64,000 bases of DNA from Austropuccinia psidii (lineage: Eukaryota > Basidiomycota > Pucciniomycetes > Pucciniales > Sphaerophragmiaceae). A program made the position numbers and the translations under genes. Below, in pieces: positions 37,701 to 47,844 of the stretch. Where the stretch lies: assembly GCA_023105745.1 (NCBI GenBank), contig JALGQZ010000002.1:77727285-77791284 (forward strand). The letters run 5' to 3'. The notes beneath the pieces are model-generated. The model did not search any database. It was not told the DNA's origin and saw only the letters and a program-made list of their open reading frames with translations. Position 1 is the first letter of the stretch, and every line of letters starts with the position of its first letter.

Positions 37701-39703
37701 GTGGTGATGGTTTAGGAGCTGCTCTTCATCAAGTTCAAATTGTCAATGACAAGCCTTATGAAGGTCCAATTTGTTTTATTTCAAGACAAATTAAACCTAC
37801 TGAGGCCAGATATGGAGCTAGCCAAATGGAGTGCCTTTGCCTTGTTTGGGCTCTGGAAAAACTTCATTACTATCTTGATGGTAGTGTGTTTGAAGTAATT
37901 ACTGATTGTAATGCAGTTAAATCACTTCTTAACATGAAAACTCCAAACAGACACATGTTAAGATGGCAGATTGCTATACAGGAGTATAGAGGAAATATGA
38001 CCATAGTACATAAAGCTGGAAATATTCACAAGAATGCTGATGGCTTGAGTAGATGGGCATTACCCAATACACCTGACAATCCTGCCTATGTTCCTACAAG
38101 TGCAGAACCTCAAATTCCAATTGAAGGAATTAATATCACAGATGTTGGAACAGAATTCTTTGATGAAGTTAGAGAAAGCTATAAGAAAGATAAAAATTGC
38201 CATATACTTACTTCTCTACTTGACAAAGATTGCAAAGATGCAGCATTGGCTAATTCTCTGGATGATATTTGGAAAACATCTTATGACAACAGAAGATTCC
38301 ATTTATTTGATGGTATATTATACCATAGGTCTAAACACACATGTGTCATGGTCCTATGTAGTAGGATGTTGATTAACACAATACTACTAGAATGCCATGA
38401 TAACATTTATTCTGGACATCTGTCTGAAGACAGGACAATGGAAAGAATTAAGACATGTGCCTGGTGGCCATCTTGGAGAAAAGATGTCATTGAGTACTGT
38501 CACAGTTGTGATAGATGCCAGAAAGCCAATAAAGCTACTGGTAAAAGATTTGGTTTAATGATCCATATTGAAGAACCAAGTACCCCATGGGAAGTGGTTC
38601 ACATGGATTGGGTAACTGCCTTACCACCTGGAGGTGATAAGAGTTACAATGCATGTCTTGTTATTGTAGACAGATATAGCAAAACACCAATCTTTTTACC
38701 ATGTCATAAGGATGACACAGCTATGGATACAGCTCTTTTAATTTGGAACAGAGTCATATCCCATACTGGTCTCTTTAAAAACATTATTAGTGATAGAGAC
38801 CCAAAATTCACATCAGCCTTATGGACTAATTTACATAATCTTTTGGGTACAAAACTATCATTCTCAACAGCATACCATCCACAAACAGATGGGTTGGCAG
38901 AAAGAATGATTCAAACCCTTGAGGACATGATCAGAAGATTTTGCGCTTATGGCCTGGAGTTTAAAGATTCTGACGGCTTTACCCATGATTGGTGTACTCT
39001 TATACCAGCATTGGAATTAGCCTATAAGACCTCCATCCATGCTTCCACAGGCAAGACTCCTGCAATGTTGGAAAAAGGATGGAACCCCAAACTTCCAGTT
39101 GATACTTTGAAGAAAGATCTAGTTGATATTCATCCAACTGCTTCAAGCTTTAAATTGTTGCTTGATAAAGTGAGGCACCATGCAAATCAAAGCATGAATG
39201 ATGCCTTTGAATATGCTAAACAGAAATGGGATAAAAGTCATAAAACCCCAGAATTCAAAGTAGGGGACTTAATACTAGTTTCAACCTTGAACTTTAATAA
39301 TATTAAAGGTCCAAAGAAATTGAAAGATTCCTTTGCAGGACCATTTATTATCAAAGCCCTTCATGGGACAAATGCAGTACAAGTGGAACTGTCAGGAGAG
39401 TTAGGAAATAAACATCCAACGTTTCCTGTCAGTCTTGTGAAGCATTACACTTCAAGTGATAAGGAATTATTTCCTTTAAGAAATGAAACACCCTTAGAGG
39501 TACCCCCACTTGAACCAAGTGAGGAAAAGAAAGTACTGAAAGTCTTAAAAGAAAGAAGACTTAGGGGCAAAAATGAAAGAGAATACTTAGTCAGGTACAG
39601 AAATCCACAACATGAAGATGAGTGGATTGAAGAAAGTAAAATACCTGATTCCCAAAAGTTTCTCAGAAGATTCAGACATGAGAGAAGACCAATTCCTCAG
39701 TAA
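33938..39703 (+). CDS. gag-pol: Gag-Pol polyprotein of element A, intact
   Basis: 1921 residues in one frame. Residues 1-260 are disordered, Ser/Gln/Lys-rich and overlap the +1-frame gene; 260-400 look coiled-coil. The capsid domain starts near 440 ([18 protein letters not shown]) and runs to about 600. The CCHC zinc knuckle is C635, C638, H643, C648; protease LDSGAF has D757; RT has YIDD at 1104-1107; RNase H begins with D1253 in [13 protein letters not shown]. Integrase has H1487, H1494, C1524, C1527 and the triad D1557, D1619, E1655, with the usual 35 residues between the last two. A GPF module and a C-terminal chromodomain-like segment (about 1860-1921) follow. No stop or frameshift separates Gag from Pol, as in fungal elements with a single polyprotein such as Tf1. 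It copies element RNA into DNA and integrates it; proteolysis is expected to release the domains. Confidence 0.97.
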   Translation: MTPTRSGSNSSIQSNGSGPGHSSHKSKRQECPPRGEAQMEDARTFTSSQRLASTFEPLLESPEADITAIAVRPEPFPTGSCGNLSIPMEKLVPGVKTTRVGTPSKSLDRHHELLSSSEEVHGARKDRRSSTGLDTNVCQRTSPTDKSLVEKPKHVVRRSEEEIGSRQGQQPSGSSSSIHQQKSASTSAKQAQASPKNQPKGQAEGKGKGKAQVEQALPAELQNSKERENSHGQCVQYGKNFDGIQKQGGGKIEPILSKEVDLVKLVAYFESCNKEIMAKFKAFDHVQQKLGNEILQVKDQQKTIIGLENVNKANILSLTQICERLEFKVTLLNQPDEHSISFITGQLKELKIQVQNLENSTGHNAALFQEQLEKSDKARLELKEEIQSSINNISLKNEFPRQSTPFLDRNVLNLNNDLHHTISSNDVETACNFKDIPRLKEWPTFSGEGEYNHMEFMKRIDMFKEDFNIPDEYISARLHSLFTKSAKKWYYKMRQDHGKHSWPWWKEQIISKWANDSWRFRMENSFEEAIFNIERDRPMSWFLKQKDRLTALHPDMSETMVHKRILRKCGGDLEHAIRSRCIEPCSTEDYINAMEDITTRTKIGRNWYKPPIDNKTNGKPISKPNKPHDRPPLKCHKCGSTAHLANTCPKKTRVNEINIEKVEDTKETDVSLHESDSEPSEEEVLEELSIENINVSFEVTEVHTHLPQYSDECMDLIHVQDAKMQKTKPARGKGYTAGSSCITNIVINNIEAKIHLDSGAFCTGVGKDYLDKIYTNWQDKLMPIEGIRFSSSSQNMHPLGIFEAAIIFPHPAGSIRLKAEFVVMNNCTSQHFILGNDYLNIYGIDINNHKDRYFTIGENKRQKFAFSPERREITVIKQVKNVNKDKFVSDQLSEAQISPELTPEMKEELIEILFQYREAFASDNEPLGAIKGHEVDIMLNVDRPYLPLLRRPAYPASPRAREALENHINELMKLGVLRKVGHNEEVEVTTPVIITWHNDKSRMVGDFRALNTYTIPDRYPIPRIHETLTQLSKARFITSMDALKGFHQNVLTAHARKLLRIIAHCGIYEYLRMPFGIKNAPSHYQRMMNTIFPHELSEGWLIIYIDDIIICSETWQLHLERLSLVLKKILQVNMKISLKKCNFGFHELKALGHVVSGLSLGVDKNKVAAVLLKQMPQNKKEMMSFLGFASYYRQHLKDFAIHGRSLYRICVQQPVFEMTQERIQAYEKIKYALTNAPLLLMPDWKLPFKLYIDACGDGLGAALHQVQIVNDKPYEGPICFISRQIKPTEARYGASQMECLCLVWALEKLHYYLDGSVFEVITDCNAVKSLLNMKTPNRHMLRWQIAIQEYRGNMTIVHKAGNIHKNADGLSRWALPNTPDNPAYVPTSAEPQIPIEGINITDVGTEFFDEVRESYKKDKNCHILTSLLDKDCKDAALANSLDDIWKTSYDNRRFHLFDGILYHRSKHTCVMVLCSRMLINTILLECHDNIYSGHLSEDRTMERIKTCAWWPSWRKDVIEYCHSCDRCQKANKATGKRFGLMIHIEEPSTPWEVVHMDWVTALPPGGDKSYNACLVIVDRYSKTPIFLPCHKDDTAMDTALLIWNRVISHTGLFKNIISDRDPKFTSALWTNLHNLLGTKLSFSTAYHPQTDGLAERMIQTLEDMIRRFCAYGLEFKDSDGFTHDWCTLIPALELAYKTSIHASTGKTPAMLEKGWNPKLPVDTLKKDLVDIHPTASSFKLLLDKVRHHANQSMNDAFEYAKQKWDKSHKTPEFKVGDLILVSTLNFNNIKGPKKLKDSFAGPFIIKALHGTNAVQVELSGELGNKHPTFPVSLVKHYTSSDKELFPLRNETPLEVPPLEPSEEKKVLKVLKERRLRGKNEREYLVRYRNPQHEDEWIEESKIPDSQKFLRRFRHERRPIPQ

Positions 39704-39820
39704 AAAGTTTGAATTGTGTGCTTTACATACTTGAAAAGTATAAGTGAAGAGGTTGGACAGTGGATTATACCCCCCCCAAATAACTTGGGGGTATACTACA
39801 AAGAAAAATTGTGGTACAAT
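39704..39820 (+). other. Element A 3' untranslated segment
   Basis: 117 bases between the Gag-Pol stop and the T-run preceding the 3' LTR. It includes a near-palindrome around CCCCCCCCAAATAACTTGGGGG (39770-39791). No frame of note. Confidence 0.6.
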
Positions 39821-39842
39821 TTTTTTTTTTGGTGGTAGGGAA
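39821..39842 (+). other. Polypurine-like tract of element A
   Basis: Ten T followed by GGTGGTAGGGAA, abutting the 3' LTR. The same core GGTGGTAGGGAA adjoins C's 3' LTR (58003-58020, minus) and a G-run version adjoins D's (47698-47715, minus). The tract is a T-box plus a G-rich segment interrupted by T, rather than pure purine. Confidence 0.7.
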
Positions 39843-42029
39843 TGTGAGCCTGTGAGGTATGTATAACATACCCATAAGGCCACAAATGATTTTATAGACA
39901 GTTAATTTTGTCTTAAACAGACTTTTTAGTTGAATTTAAAATAAAAAATAACAATAAATAAGTATAACTTTTTTTTGGATAAACAAAGTTATAATTATTA
40001 TGTCATTTTTGGATTCTACACCAAAAATGACCTAAGGTACACCCATAGGGTGTTATACCCAAAAACACTTATTTCTTGTGTTATTGGAAGATTTAAGAAT
40101 CTCACAGTACTAATGTAGCTTTTTTAACAATTTTTTAAAATTGTTAAATTTAAGCTTAATTAAGCTTAAATTTCAAGTTACATAAGGTTTATGCAACTTT
40201 ACCAAAATTTTAGTTAAAATTGAGGTGTTGTGTATATTTACTGAATTGGCTAAGGATTTGCCATACAGAATGTAAATCCTGCGTGAGCTCAATTTAAAAG
40301 GGTTTAAAGCCATGGTATGGCTTTAAATAAATAAAAGGGCAAAATCCACGCAAAAAGGTGGGACAAAGGAAAAAGACCAAATAGAGCTGGGGTACCCAAC
40401 TTTTTGGATCTGCAAGGACTCAATTAAGGTTGTCCACCTGTATTGGAGGATTTTCAACCTTATTTAAACTTTCAGATTAGACTTTGATCCAACCTTAAAG
40501 TTTAAACTGGTTTTATCCCAATTTAGACAGGAATTTCAAGCTGCCAAAGGGTAAATCCCAATATGCAGGCTTGAAATCAAGGTTTTAAGAACTGTCAGAG
40601 CTTAATTAAGTTTAAAAACCTTAAATAAGCTTAAAACTTTAAAGTTTCAAGCATTAAAACCTTATCAAAACTTAAGGTTTGGTGTGTATTGCTATTTTAC
40701 GTGGAAAAATAGCAATAACTTCAAAAATTCATTAAAAATCCAATTCTTAATGGATTTGCTTGAAAATTTCACACAACTTAGAATTTGATATTATCAATAT
40801 ATAAATTAAATTTTAAGTATCTTTTATAAATCAATTTCCTGGGTAATTAGCCTGGAAATTTACTCTTTTAATTAAGATTAAAGAAAATTATGATTTCTTT
40901 AAAAATTAATTAAAAATTGAGTTTAAAAGATTTCTGCTTGAAACTCTAATTTTAAGTTGTTCATGTGATGAACTTTAATATAAATAAACTTATTTTATAT
41001 TAAAACTTAAAATAATTAAACTAAATGAGGATTAAAGTTACTTGGAGTTAAGAATAACACTGGTAACTTTAAATTGGAAGTAAAAATAAGTTGCCTTAAG
41101 TTAAGAACTCTATTTTTAAGCATGGTTTTTCAGTTTTGACCTGAGCACGCCCTCTACATACATTATGAATCATGAGAGCTGCTCTGAAGACATAAAAAGA
41201 GTCTTTTCATCACTGTTTTTGTCCATCATTCATTATCAATCCAATCATATTAGAAATTTAAACAGGTAAAGTTTTATTAAATATAAAATCTTATTATTAA
41301 AAGTAATTCTTAAGTTATTTTTATTCTTTATTTATTGAAATTAAAGAATTGAAGTCATAGAATTTAGATTATTGTTGTAATCACCAATAATATATTTTAT
41401 TATATAAAATTATCATTTTAAATATCTTTTAAAATCCACAAATTCCTCTCAAAAACTCTTAAATCATAATTTATATTATTAAAAGTTGTTTTATCTTTAA
41501 ATTTATTGATTTTTGACGTGGTTTTAACTTATAATTATTATTTAATATTATAACTGTTGTATTTTGACTTATTGTATTAAATAAATCTTATAAGTAAGTT
41601 TTCTCTAGAATTCTATATTTTTTTATCTAGTATTAGTTTTTTTTTATAGAATTTTTATTCTAAAAGAATTATTTCTGCACAGTGTGTGTTTAATTCTTTT
41701 TATAAATAATATTTTTATTATTTATAAGTGGTTAATATTCATATTTTCCACGTGTAATTGTCTCATTAAGAGCTTTACACTTCTTATTGTTATAACTGTC
41801 AGTGACTATAACAATAATAGAATAATTATAATTTATTATAATTATTATTTTTTTATTATTATATTATTATAATAATAATTAATTTTATTTTTTTTATATA
41901 ATTATTTTCAATAATTATATTTAAATTTGTGGTTATAATATCTTATTATATTATATTTTTCTACTGAGGACAGTCATAGTACTCTTGATATTGCTACTAT
42001 TATCAAGAGTTTCATAGACAAACCTTACA
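39843..42029 (+). repeat. Element A 3' LTR
   Basis: Near-identical copy of 31033-33219, ending CTTACA, followed by the ACCAT duplication. The short frame at 41684-41872 duplicates the one at 32873-33061. Confidence 0.96.
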
Positions 42030-42034
42030 ACCAT

Positions 42035-42456
42035 GGCCAGCTTTTCCTGCCATGTATTTCTTTCATCTCAGTATACCATATGTTTGCATGGCCTCTGAAT
42101 TCTGTGTTAAGTCTTGTTGTGATCCAGTAGTCTGGTATCTTTGGGACATCAACAAAGAGTCCATCAATATAGTCAATGATTTCCATATGGTCATATTCCC
42201 CAATTCCTGAGAACTTTGGCCAGTTTGCTACTTCTGGTAACTGTTTTAGTGCCTGTTTCTCTGAATAGCTGAGATTTTCCCCATCTTGGTACATTGACTC
42301 TGATCTTGACTTTGGATTCTGATATTCAGGTTCCTGGTCATAGTCCTTATCCTCTTCTTTCAATTTTGTAGAGGTAGTGGGTTGACCTTGTGTTGGAGGG
42401 TATTGATTATCTTCTCTGTCATAGAGGTAATCAATTTCTTTATCAAAGCTATCCTA
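42035..42456 (-). pseudogene. Element B gag, capsid N-terminal part
   Basis: A minus-strand frame with an acidic linker and the capsid start (LPEVANWPKFSGIGEYDHME), corresponding to [17 protein letters not shown] of element A. It is cut after SWPW by element A and resumes at 31032. The TAG at 42454-42456 separates it from the N-terminal gag frame, which is in register (QKQ, stop, DSFDKEIDYLYD), so this is a point nonsense mutation. Confidence 0.9.
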
Positions 42457-43500
42457 TTGCTTCTGGATACTCCTCAGATCTCTCCTCACAGTTTGTTGTT
42501 CTTCTAGAATTGAATTCAACTGTCTGTCAGTTTTTTCAAATTCTGTCCAAATTTTGGACAGATTTGTATTCAAGTCTTTTATGACTGTTGCTTGGAAAGC
42601 ATTTTCTTCTTTCAATGTTTCCACTTCTGTCTTGATTTTTTCTGAGGTTTCATGTGTCCAATCCATGAATTGGGCCAATTTGGTCCATGTGAATTTGTTT
42701 TCAAACTCATGAGTGTGGATTGTGGTCTCAGTTATTAATTCTTGATCCATTGAGTCAGAACTATCAAAACTATTTGTAGGTACAAATATTTTTTGCTTTT
42801 GTGTACTTCTTGGACTAAGTCCATCAGCTTTTTCATCAATTGGTCTGCTTCCTTCTTCCTCTGGTTGAAAGAAGTTTTGTTTGTCCCTTGGGCTCCTTTT
42901 CTCATGTTGGAAACTACCTGGAACGGTTGGGGAGCCTTGGATGAAGTTTCCTTTGGCTTGTAAGGCCTGGAACTGCTGGATTGTTGTGGGGAAGATGGGA
43001 CTTCTCCTTCCATTTCTGGGGGTACCTGAATCTGACTGGGCTCTTCCTTGTGCCAAGATCTCTCTATGGCTTGTATGGCTGCCTGGTTCTCTTTGATTCT
43101 GATTGCTCTTTCTTCTAAGAGTTTGAAATTCTTGTTGGGATTCCAACCTTGCATTTCTGTCATAAGTTCCATCCAAGCCATTTGCTTGAGACAGATCTTC
43201 TGAGTTGTTATCCCCACTTCTGCCCATGATGCTGCCATAGTGAACATTTTGTTGTCCATGCTCCATGTGAAGAGGTCTTTCAGGAGCTTGTGTATTTGAA
43301 GGACCTGTTCTGCATCTGTCCAATCTCCTGGTTGGACTTCTGGGTTGAATTTGATTTGGAATAAGATCTTGGGTAGTAGCTCCCTGATGGTAAGTCCTTT
43401 GCTGGTCATTTGCTCCAGTTCTTCTTCCTCTGTGTCTTCTTGGCCAGTGTTCTGGTTGATTTCTTGGGAATCCAAGATCTCTAAGAAGTGGAGGTGTCAT
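42454..43500 (-). pseudogene. Element B gag, N-terminal part
   Basis: 348 codons from the ATG at 43500, in register with the capsid frame but ended by TAG. The first about 200 residues are Arg/Gln/Pro/Ser-rich and disordered, as expected of a sequence constrained by the overlapping +1 frame. The last about 90 (TWTKLAQFMDWTHETSEKIK onward) look coiled-coil, like residues 260-400 of element A. The ATG lies inside intron 1 of the accessory gene, 20 bases before its end. Confidence 0.85.
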
Positions 43501-43878
43501 GTTAACAATGTTAAAAAATTACAGACAAAATAAAAAAAAATGTTGTATGTTCCAAGGTTTATTTACCTTTAGCAGGCCCTTGTACAAATTTATGATCTAT
43601 ACTCTTTGACAATTTTTCTTTAGAGTTTACAACTGGGTTGATAACAGTGATTTTCTGTTTTTCAATTTGTTTTGGTGATCCAACTGGTTTTGTTGGAGCT
43701 TTTCTGGGTTTTTTGGCCCTTGGCACAGCTATTGGTGTCCACTCTTTTGAGTTGATTGTCACTTCACTGTGTCTTTTCTGCTTGCCCTTGGTTTTTGGCA
43801 GCACCTCTCTGTCTTCTGAGGCTGTCACGGATGGATTTCCTTGTGACTGGGTTTCTAATGGAATATAGTCTTTTTCCA
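42735..43878 (-). CDS. Hidden spliced +1-frame accessory protein of element B (two exons)
   Basis: Proposed exons 43567-43878 and 42735-43480 on the minus strand. Exon 1 follows an AG acceptor (43879-43880) and encodes about 104 residues, basic and Lys/Pro-rich (AVPRAKKPRKAPTKP), ending FVQGPAK. An 86-nt intron (AAAG|GTAAAT ... CTTAG|AGATC), phase 1, holds the Gag-Pol ATG. Exon 2 continues EILDSQEINQNTG and stays open for about 249 codons with no second intron, giving about 352 residues. It contains helical Trp-rich segments (DLFTWSMDNKMFTMAASW) and GWNPNKNFK, matching the GW-N/T/S-P motif of A, C and D. Although this element's gag and pol carry stops and a frameshift, both exons are open. 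Exon 1 begins TG, so a leader ending in A would create ATG; the LTR has CATCA|GTAGTG near 44990 in that orientation. Function unknown. Confidence 0.68.
43481..43566 (-). other. Intron 1 of the accessory gene in element B
   Basis: 86 nt, GTAAAT...TTCTTAG, containing the Gag ATG at 43498-43500. Removing it joins exon 1 to the long +1 frame with no frame loss. Confidence 0.62.
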
Positions 43879-43880
43879 CT

Positions 43881-44734
43881 ATTCAGAAAAGATATTTCAA
43901 ATTGTATATCAGTATTTTATGATAAAACAAAATGATTTTATTCAATTCTACTGTTATTTTTCGAAATTTTTAAGTATTTTTATTATAATATATTGTTTTT
44001 TTATTTTTTATATGTTCTTATTGAAAAATAACAGTTTTTTGAGTTTTTCACTTATGTTTTATAAGTTAAAACTGTAATATCCAAGTGTTTTGTGAATGAT
44101 TCACTTGGATATTATTGTGTTTTTGTAAAAACACGTCAAATTTATTAAATTATAATAAATTTGATTTGTTATTATAAATGTTATAAATAATATTTATTTT
44201 AACACTTGATTTTTGATTAAAATATCAATCAATTACAAGTTTTCACATCAATTTGAGTGATGTCTTGTTTTAAAGGAAATATTTAATTAAAATATTCCTT
44301 ATAAATAATAAAAAATTATTTTATTATTTAATATTTATTAATTATTTATTAATGAATGTTTCTTTATTAATTTTCACGCACTTTGGTGAAAAATAATAGT
44401 AAAAAATAAGTAATATACTGTTTGTATATTATTATTTATATTGAAATTTAAATAATACTGTTGTATTATTATCAAATTTCGTGAAAATTATTGCAATATA
44501 ATGAAATAAAGAGGATTTGTACTCTTACTCTCAACAAAAATATTTATAATATATATTTTTGGAGAAAAAAAAATTATGTATATAATATATAATGCTATAT
44601 TATATAAAAATAATAGTAATAATAGAAAATAAGATAAATTTGAAATTTTACTCACTGTTAGTAAAGTACCTTTTAAATAACTGGATTTTTACGCCTAATT
44701 CAGTTCAAAACACGTCCAATAAGGTTGAAAAACC
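43881..44734 (-). other. Element B leader, AT-rich
   Basis: About 850 bp between the primer-binding site and exon 1. No long frame; it would be removed with the leader intron if splicing starts in the LTR. Confidence 0.5.
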
Positions 44735-44752
44735 ACGGCCAGGCCCCCAAAA
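44735..44752 (-). other. Putative primer-binding site, element B
   Basis: Read on the minus strand, TTTTGGGGGCCTGGCCGTG follows the 5' LTR, the same as in element A despite unrelated LTRs. Confidence 0.7.
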
Positions 44753-46236
44753 TGTCAGGGTGAGTCTATTTAGTAGCTATAAAATCTAGATACAAGCTAG
44801 TATTATGACTGTGACACATCAAAAAACAAATAAATTTAATTCTTCAGGTCCTACAGCTACGTGGTAACAGTGGTGATGAGTCTGTTGAGGACATGGGTTG
44901 CAATACTCTAATATCTTTGACTGTAAAGAAGTACTACAACAATTATGCTCTAATTATATCTTTAATAATTCTAAGGACACTACTGATGGATAACAGTTTT
45001 GTCACATAAGAATATGGGTAAATAAGATAAGATGATGGGTTTTCAAGGAAAAAACCCTTCCTTTTATATCTTTCAAGACTGTCAAGAGTTATTAACTCTT
45101 CACACATCAGAGGAGTGAAAATTTTCACTCCAATTATCAGCCTGTGGTTCTGGATCATCAATTCTGACGTCAATAGAGGCAGAATTGTGGTTTTGGAACC
45201 ACAAGTGATCATTCTGGATCAATACAGGGTGAAAAAACGTTTCACCTGCCACGTCAGCACTTGGATGACGTTGTTCTGGTGTCTGTATGATAAATAATGA
45301 TGATTTTGGAGAGGTTATATCTTCATAAGTATATTATTTTAAGTATGGGAGCAATACTGTTTGATACAAGTTTGATACAGTCATGTATTGCCAGAAAAAC
45401 CTTCCAATCAAGATATCAAGAAACCAAGAGCACAGAATTGAAGGGCTTAATGAGCTCTTCAATTTGGTATGCTTCATGTTTACCCTTCTTTAAAATAGCA
45501 AAAGTTATAATGGTTTTAAGTTTTTGGGTGTATTTTTGTACATCAGTATGAGGCTTCAAAAACTTCCATACCAGATATCTTCTTCAATTTGGAAGATATC
45601 TGTATTCTGATGATACAGTCTTGTAGGTCTTGGTTAGCTCTACAGTTTGGTATATTACACTGTACAGTTGTATGAGTGTATGCCAAAGATACAGGGGTTT
45701 GTTTACCTTGTTGTTTTCAGAATATCTGTATTTTGGTTGTTAAACCTTTGAACCAAGATCCCTCAGTCAATTTAAGAGATAGAGAGGTCTAAGGTGTCTC
45801 AAATTAAAGTTCTTGTTTAGATCTTTAATTTGGTTATACATTTTTACAGTTTTGTACAAGCCCTCTTTGATTTTCAGGGGGGTCTTGGTTTTTAAAATAA
45901 AGGTCATATGGTATCTCCAGTTGTAGTGGTGTTACAGCAACATGGATGATACCATTGTTTAGCTCTCTATGTGAGCTTTAAGAAAAATACCATTTTGGTA
46001 TGGAATAACTTAAATATGCATAAGTTAGATGAGAGGTGAAAATAAGGGTTTTGACTTGTTTATTCTCCTCTAGGTTTCCTTATTCTGTTTGGATAAGGTT
46101 GATGTTTAATTTAAGAGGAGTTTTTTTCTTCTTATTTATTACCTGTATTGACTATGTTTGTTCAATACTTGTCATACCATTATTTATGGTATGTTGGATG
46201 TCATGCTAGTGCTCTGTTTTGAGTCACAGGCTGACA
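44753..46236 (-). repeat. Element B 5' LTR
   Basis: 1484 bp, paired with 23189-24693. It has a TATA box (ATATAAAAGG on the minus strand, 45061-45070) in the promoter position. A deletion of about 19 bp near 45415 distinguishes it from the 3' copy. Confidence 0.95.
45061..45070 (-). promoter_or_regulatory. TATA box of element B 5' LTR
   Basis: GATATAAAAG on the minus strand, also present in the 3' LTR copy. It lies about 70-80 nt upstream of the CATCA|GTAGTG donor candidate. Confidence 0.55.
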
Positions 46237-46241
46237 CAAAG

Positions 46242-47635
46242 TTTACAGTGATGAAAGATGCTTTAATTCACTTCTGGGGTGGTTCAGGGGTAAAAATGAT
46301 TATAATAATTTTTCACATGGTTAAAATGTTCAAAATTATTTCTAAATGCTGGTTGGAATCTTTTATTGATTGGTTTAACAATGTTTAAACTAACTATAAA
46401 AGGAAAAGAATCTAACATGAAGAGAAAAGTGGGGCAAAGAAGACACTCTTTTATAGCCATCAATTTTCTTACTCCAAAAGTAAAATTTACGCTTGTCACT
46501 CGTGGAAAACACTCTGACAACAGAAAAGCCAATTATGGCATCATTGAGCCCTTGTTTGGACCAAAAAAGGGCTGGATTTAGCCATTTTAGACCCTTAAAT
46601 CAGCCATTACTATAGTAATACCTGGCCTAGAGCCTTCAAAACACGTCAGAATGTGTGTAAGAATGGTAGAAACCAGTTATAACTGGTTTTACTAACATTG
46701 TTTCAACTTAAGGGTAGTTTTACCCTCTTGGCAGCAGTTAAAACTACCCTGGTTGGTATCAAAACCTCATCATCAATTGAGCCACAGACTCTCTGACTCA
46801 AGTCCAGGCCAAAAGTAATGAACTTTCTTGGATTCTTACATACCATGCCAGTCAGCAAGTATTTTGGGGGTCTAGCTCCCCCTTACAGCTAGAGTGTCTT
46901 TTCCCCCCCCAGAATTAATCTTTCCAATTTATTTTTTCTTTAATTCCTCATCATGTAATACAATCATAATTTACATATGTAATTCAATTAAGTTTTTAAT
47001 TACACATCTGTAATAATTGATACCTCATATGTAAATGAAAGCTCACTTATGTATTACATGGGCACATTTTGACATTTCAATTGAAAATACTTCAATTCCT
47101 CATAACTTCTAAAGTAAACACAACACCTCACTTTTAAAAAAAATTGATGGTTAACACCACATGTGGTTTAAATTAAATTAAAGCTTTAAGGATTTTCAAC
47201 TTTTGTGTTGAAAATACTTAAAACTTAATTTAAGCTTATTTAGAGTTGAGTTACAAAAATTTCACTCACAGGTGACCCCACCTAACTTTTTATGAGGAAT
47301 CAAATGGTGAAAGAATTTTTATATGTTTATTTATTGTATAGAAAGCTATAATATATTTCATATAAATTGTTACCAAAAATATTTTAATTTCATAATTTTT
47401 ATTAAAAATTCATTTTTACATAATTGTTACAAGTAAAAATGAACTTTCATAATTTTAATTTGTATTGTAATTTTATTTTTAAATTATAATTAAGTTTTGA
47501 TTTTTAAATATAAATTTGTATTTTATATTTCAATTTTAATTTTTATAATATAAATAAATTTATTTTATTTATATTTGTATCTTAATTTATCATTTGTGGT
47601 CTTTTGGGTATATAAAAATACCTCTAAGGCTCACA
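46242..47635 (-). mobile_element. Solo LTR E, right part
   Basis: Continuation of 22831-23188 after element B, ending GGCTCACA (LTR start on the minus strand), then ATATG. It contains a minus-strand TATAAAAG near 46453. The plus-strand frame 46366-46581 is antisense and recurs in H, I and G only because these are copies of one LTR. Confidence 0.92.
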
Positions 47636-47640
47636 ATATG

Positions 47641-47697
47641 CATGACTTATGGGGTATGCATAGTTCAGAATATATTTTTGAAATCTCAAGACTCACA
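47641..47697 (-). mobile_element. Element D 3' LTR, right end
   Basis: The first 57 bases of D's 3' LTR (minus TGTGAGTCTTGAG...), matching the start of solo LTR F, including the CATGCATA-type end at the point where E inserted. Confidence 0.88.
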
Positions 47698-47720
47698 TTC
47701 CCCCCCCCCACCAAAAAAGA
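47698..47720 (-). other. Polypurine-like tract of element D
   Basis: On the minus strand CTTTTTTGGTGG followed by a G-run and AA abuts the LTR. It is the same design as in A and C, with the G-tract expanded. Confidence 0.65.
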
Positions 47721-47844
47721 AAATTATACTACAATTTTACTAATGATATCAAGAAGAAAAAGGCCCCAAAGGGGGTTAATGTCCATGGTTCAACCTCTTT
47801 ACATTAATCAGATCAAGTAATTTGAAGCACATTAATAGACATAT

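Larger units (their letters stand above)
31033..42029 (+). mobile_element. Element A: intact full-length Ty3/gypsy chromovirus
   Basis: 10,997 bp with two near-identical LTRs (about 20 differences by eye over 2.19 kb, roughly 99% identity), primer-binding-like site, uninterrupted Gag-Pol and polypurine-like tract. A perfect 5-bp duplication ACCAT lies at 31028-31032 and 42030-42034. It inserted into gag of element B in the opposite orientation. Intact coding and similar LTRs make it the youngest datable insertion here and possibly still mobile. Confidence 0.97.
23189..46236 (-). mobile_element. Element B: full-length Ty3/gypsy chromovirus, nested and inactivated
   Basis: Two LTRs (23189-24693 and 44753-46236) with TGTCA...TGACA ends enclose gag-pol on the minus strand. 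A perfect 5-bp duplication CAAAG flanks the whole (23184-23188 and 46237-46241). Without the two later insertions (solo LTR F and element A) it is about 10.1 kb. It encodes a family distinct from A, C and D: its LTRs differ, and its polyprotein is clearly diverged. Damage beyond the insertions: TAG at 42454-42456 in gag, TAG at 30354-30356 between gag and protease, and a one-base frameshift near 26230-26245. The 5' LTR lacks about 19 bp present in the 3' LTR near 23860, so the element is older than A. Confidence 0.95.

Noticed and set aside
46366..46581. Recurring 60-70 codon frames (11288-11470, 46366-46581, 49913-50122) with MKRKVGxRRHSFIAINF
   Set aside because: They run antisense to the TATA region of one LTR family and recur only because the LTRs are copies of each other; H lacks the full frame.
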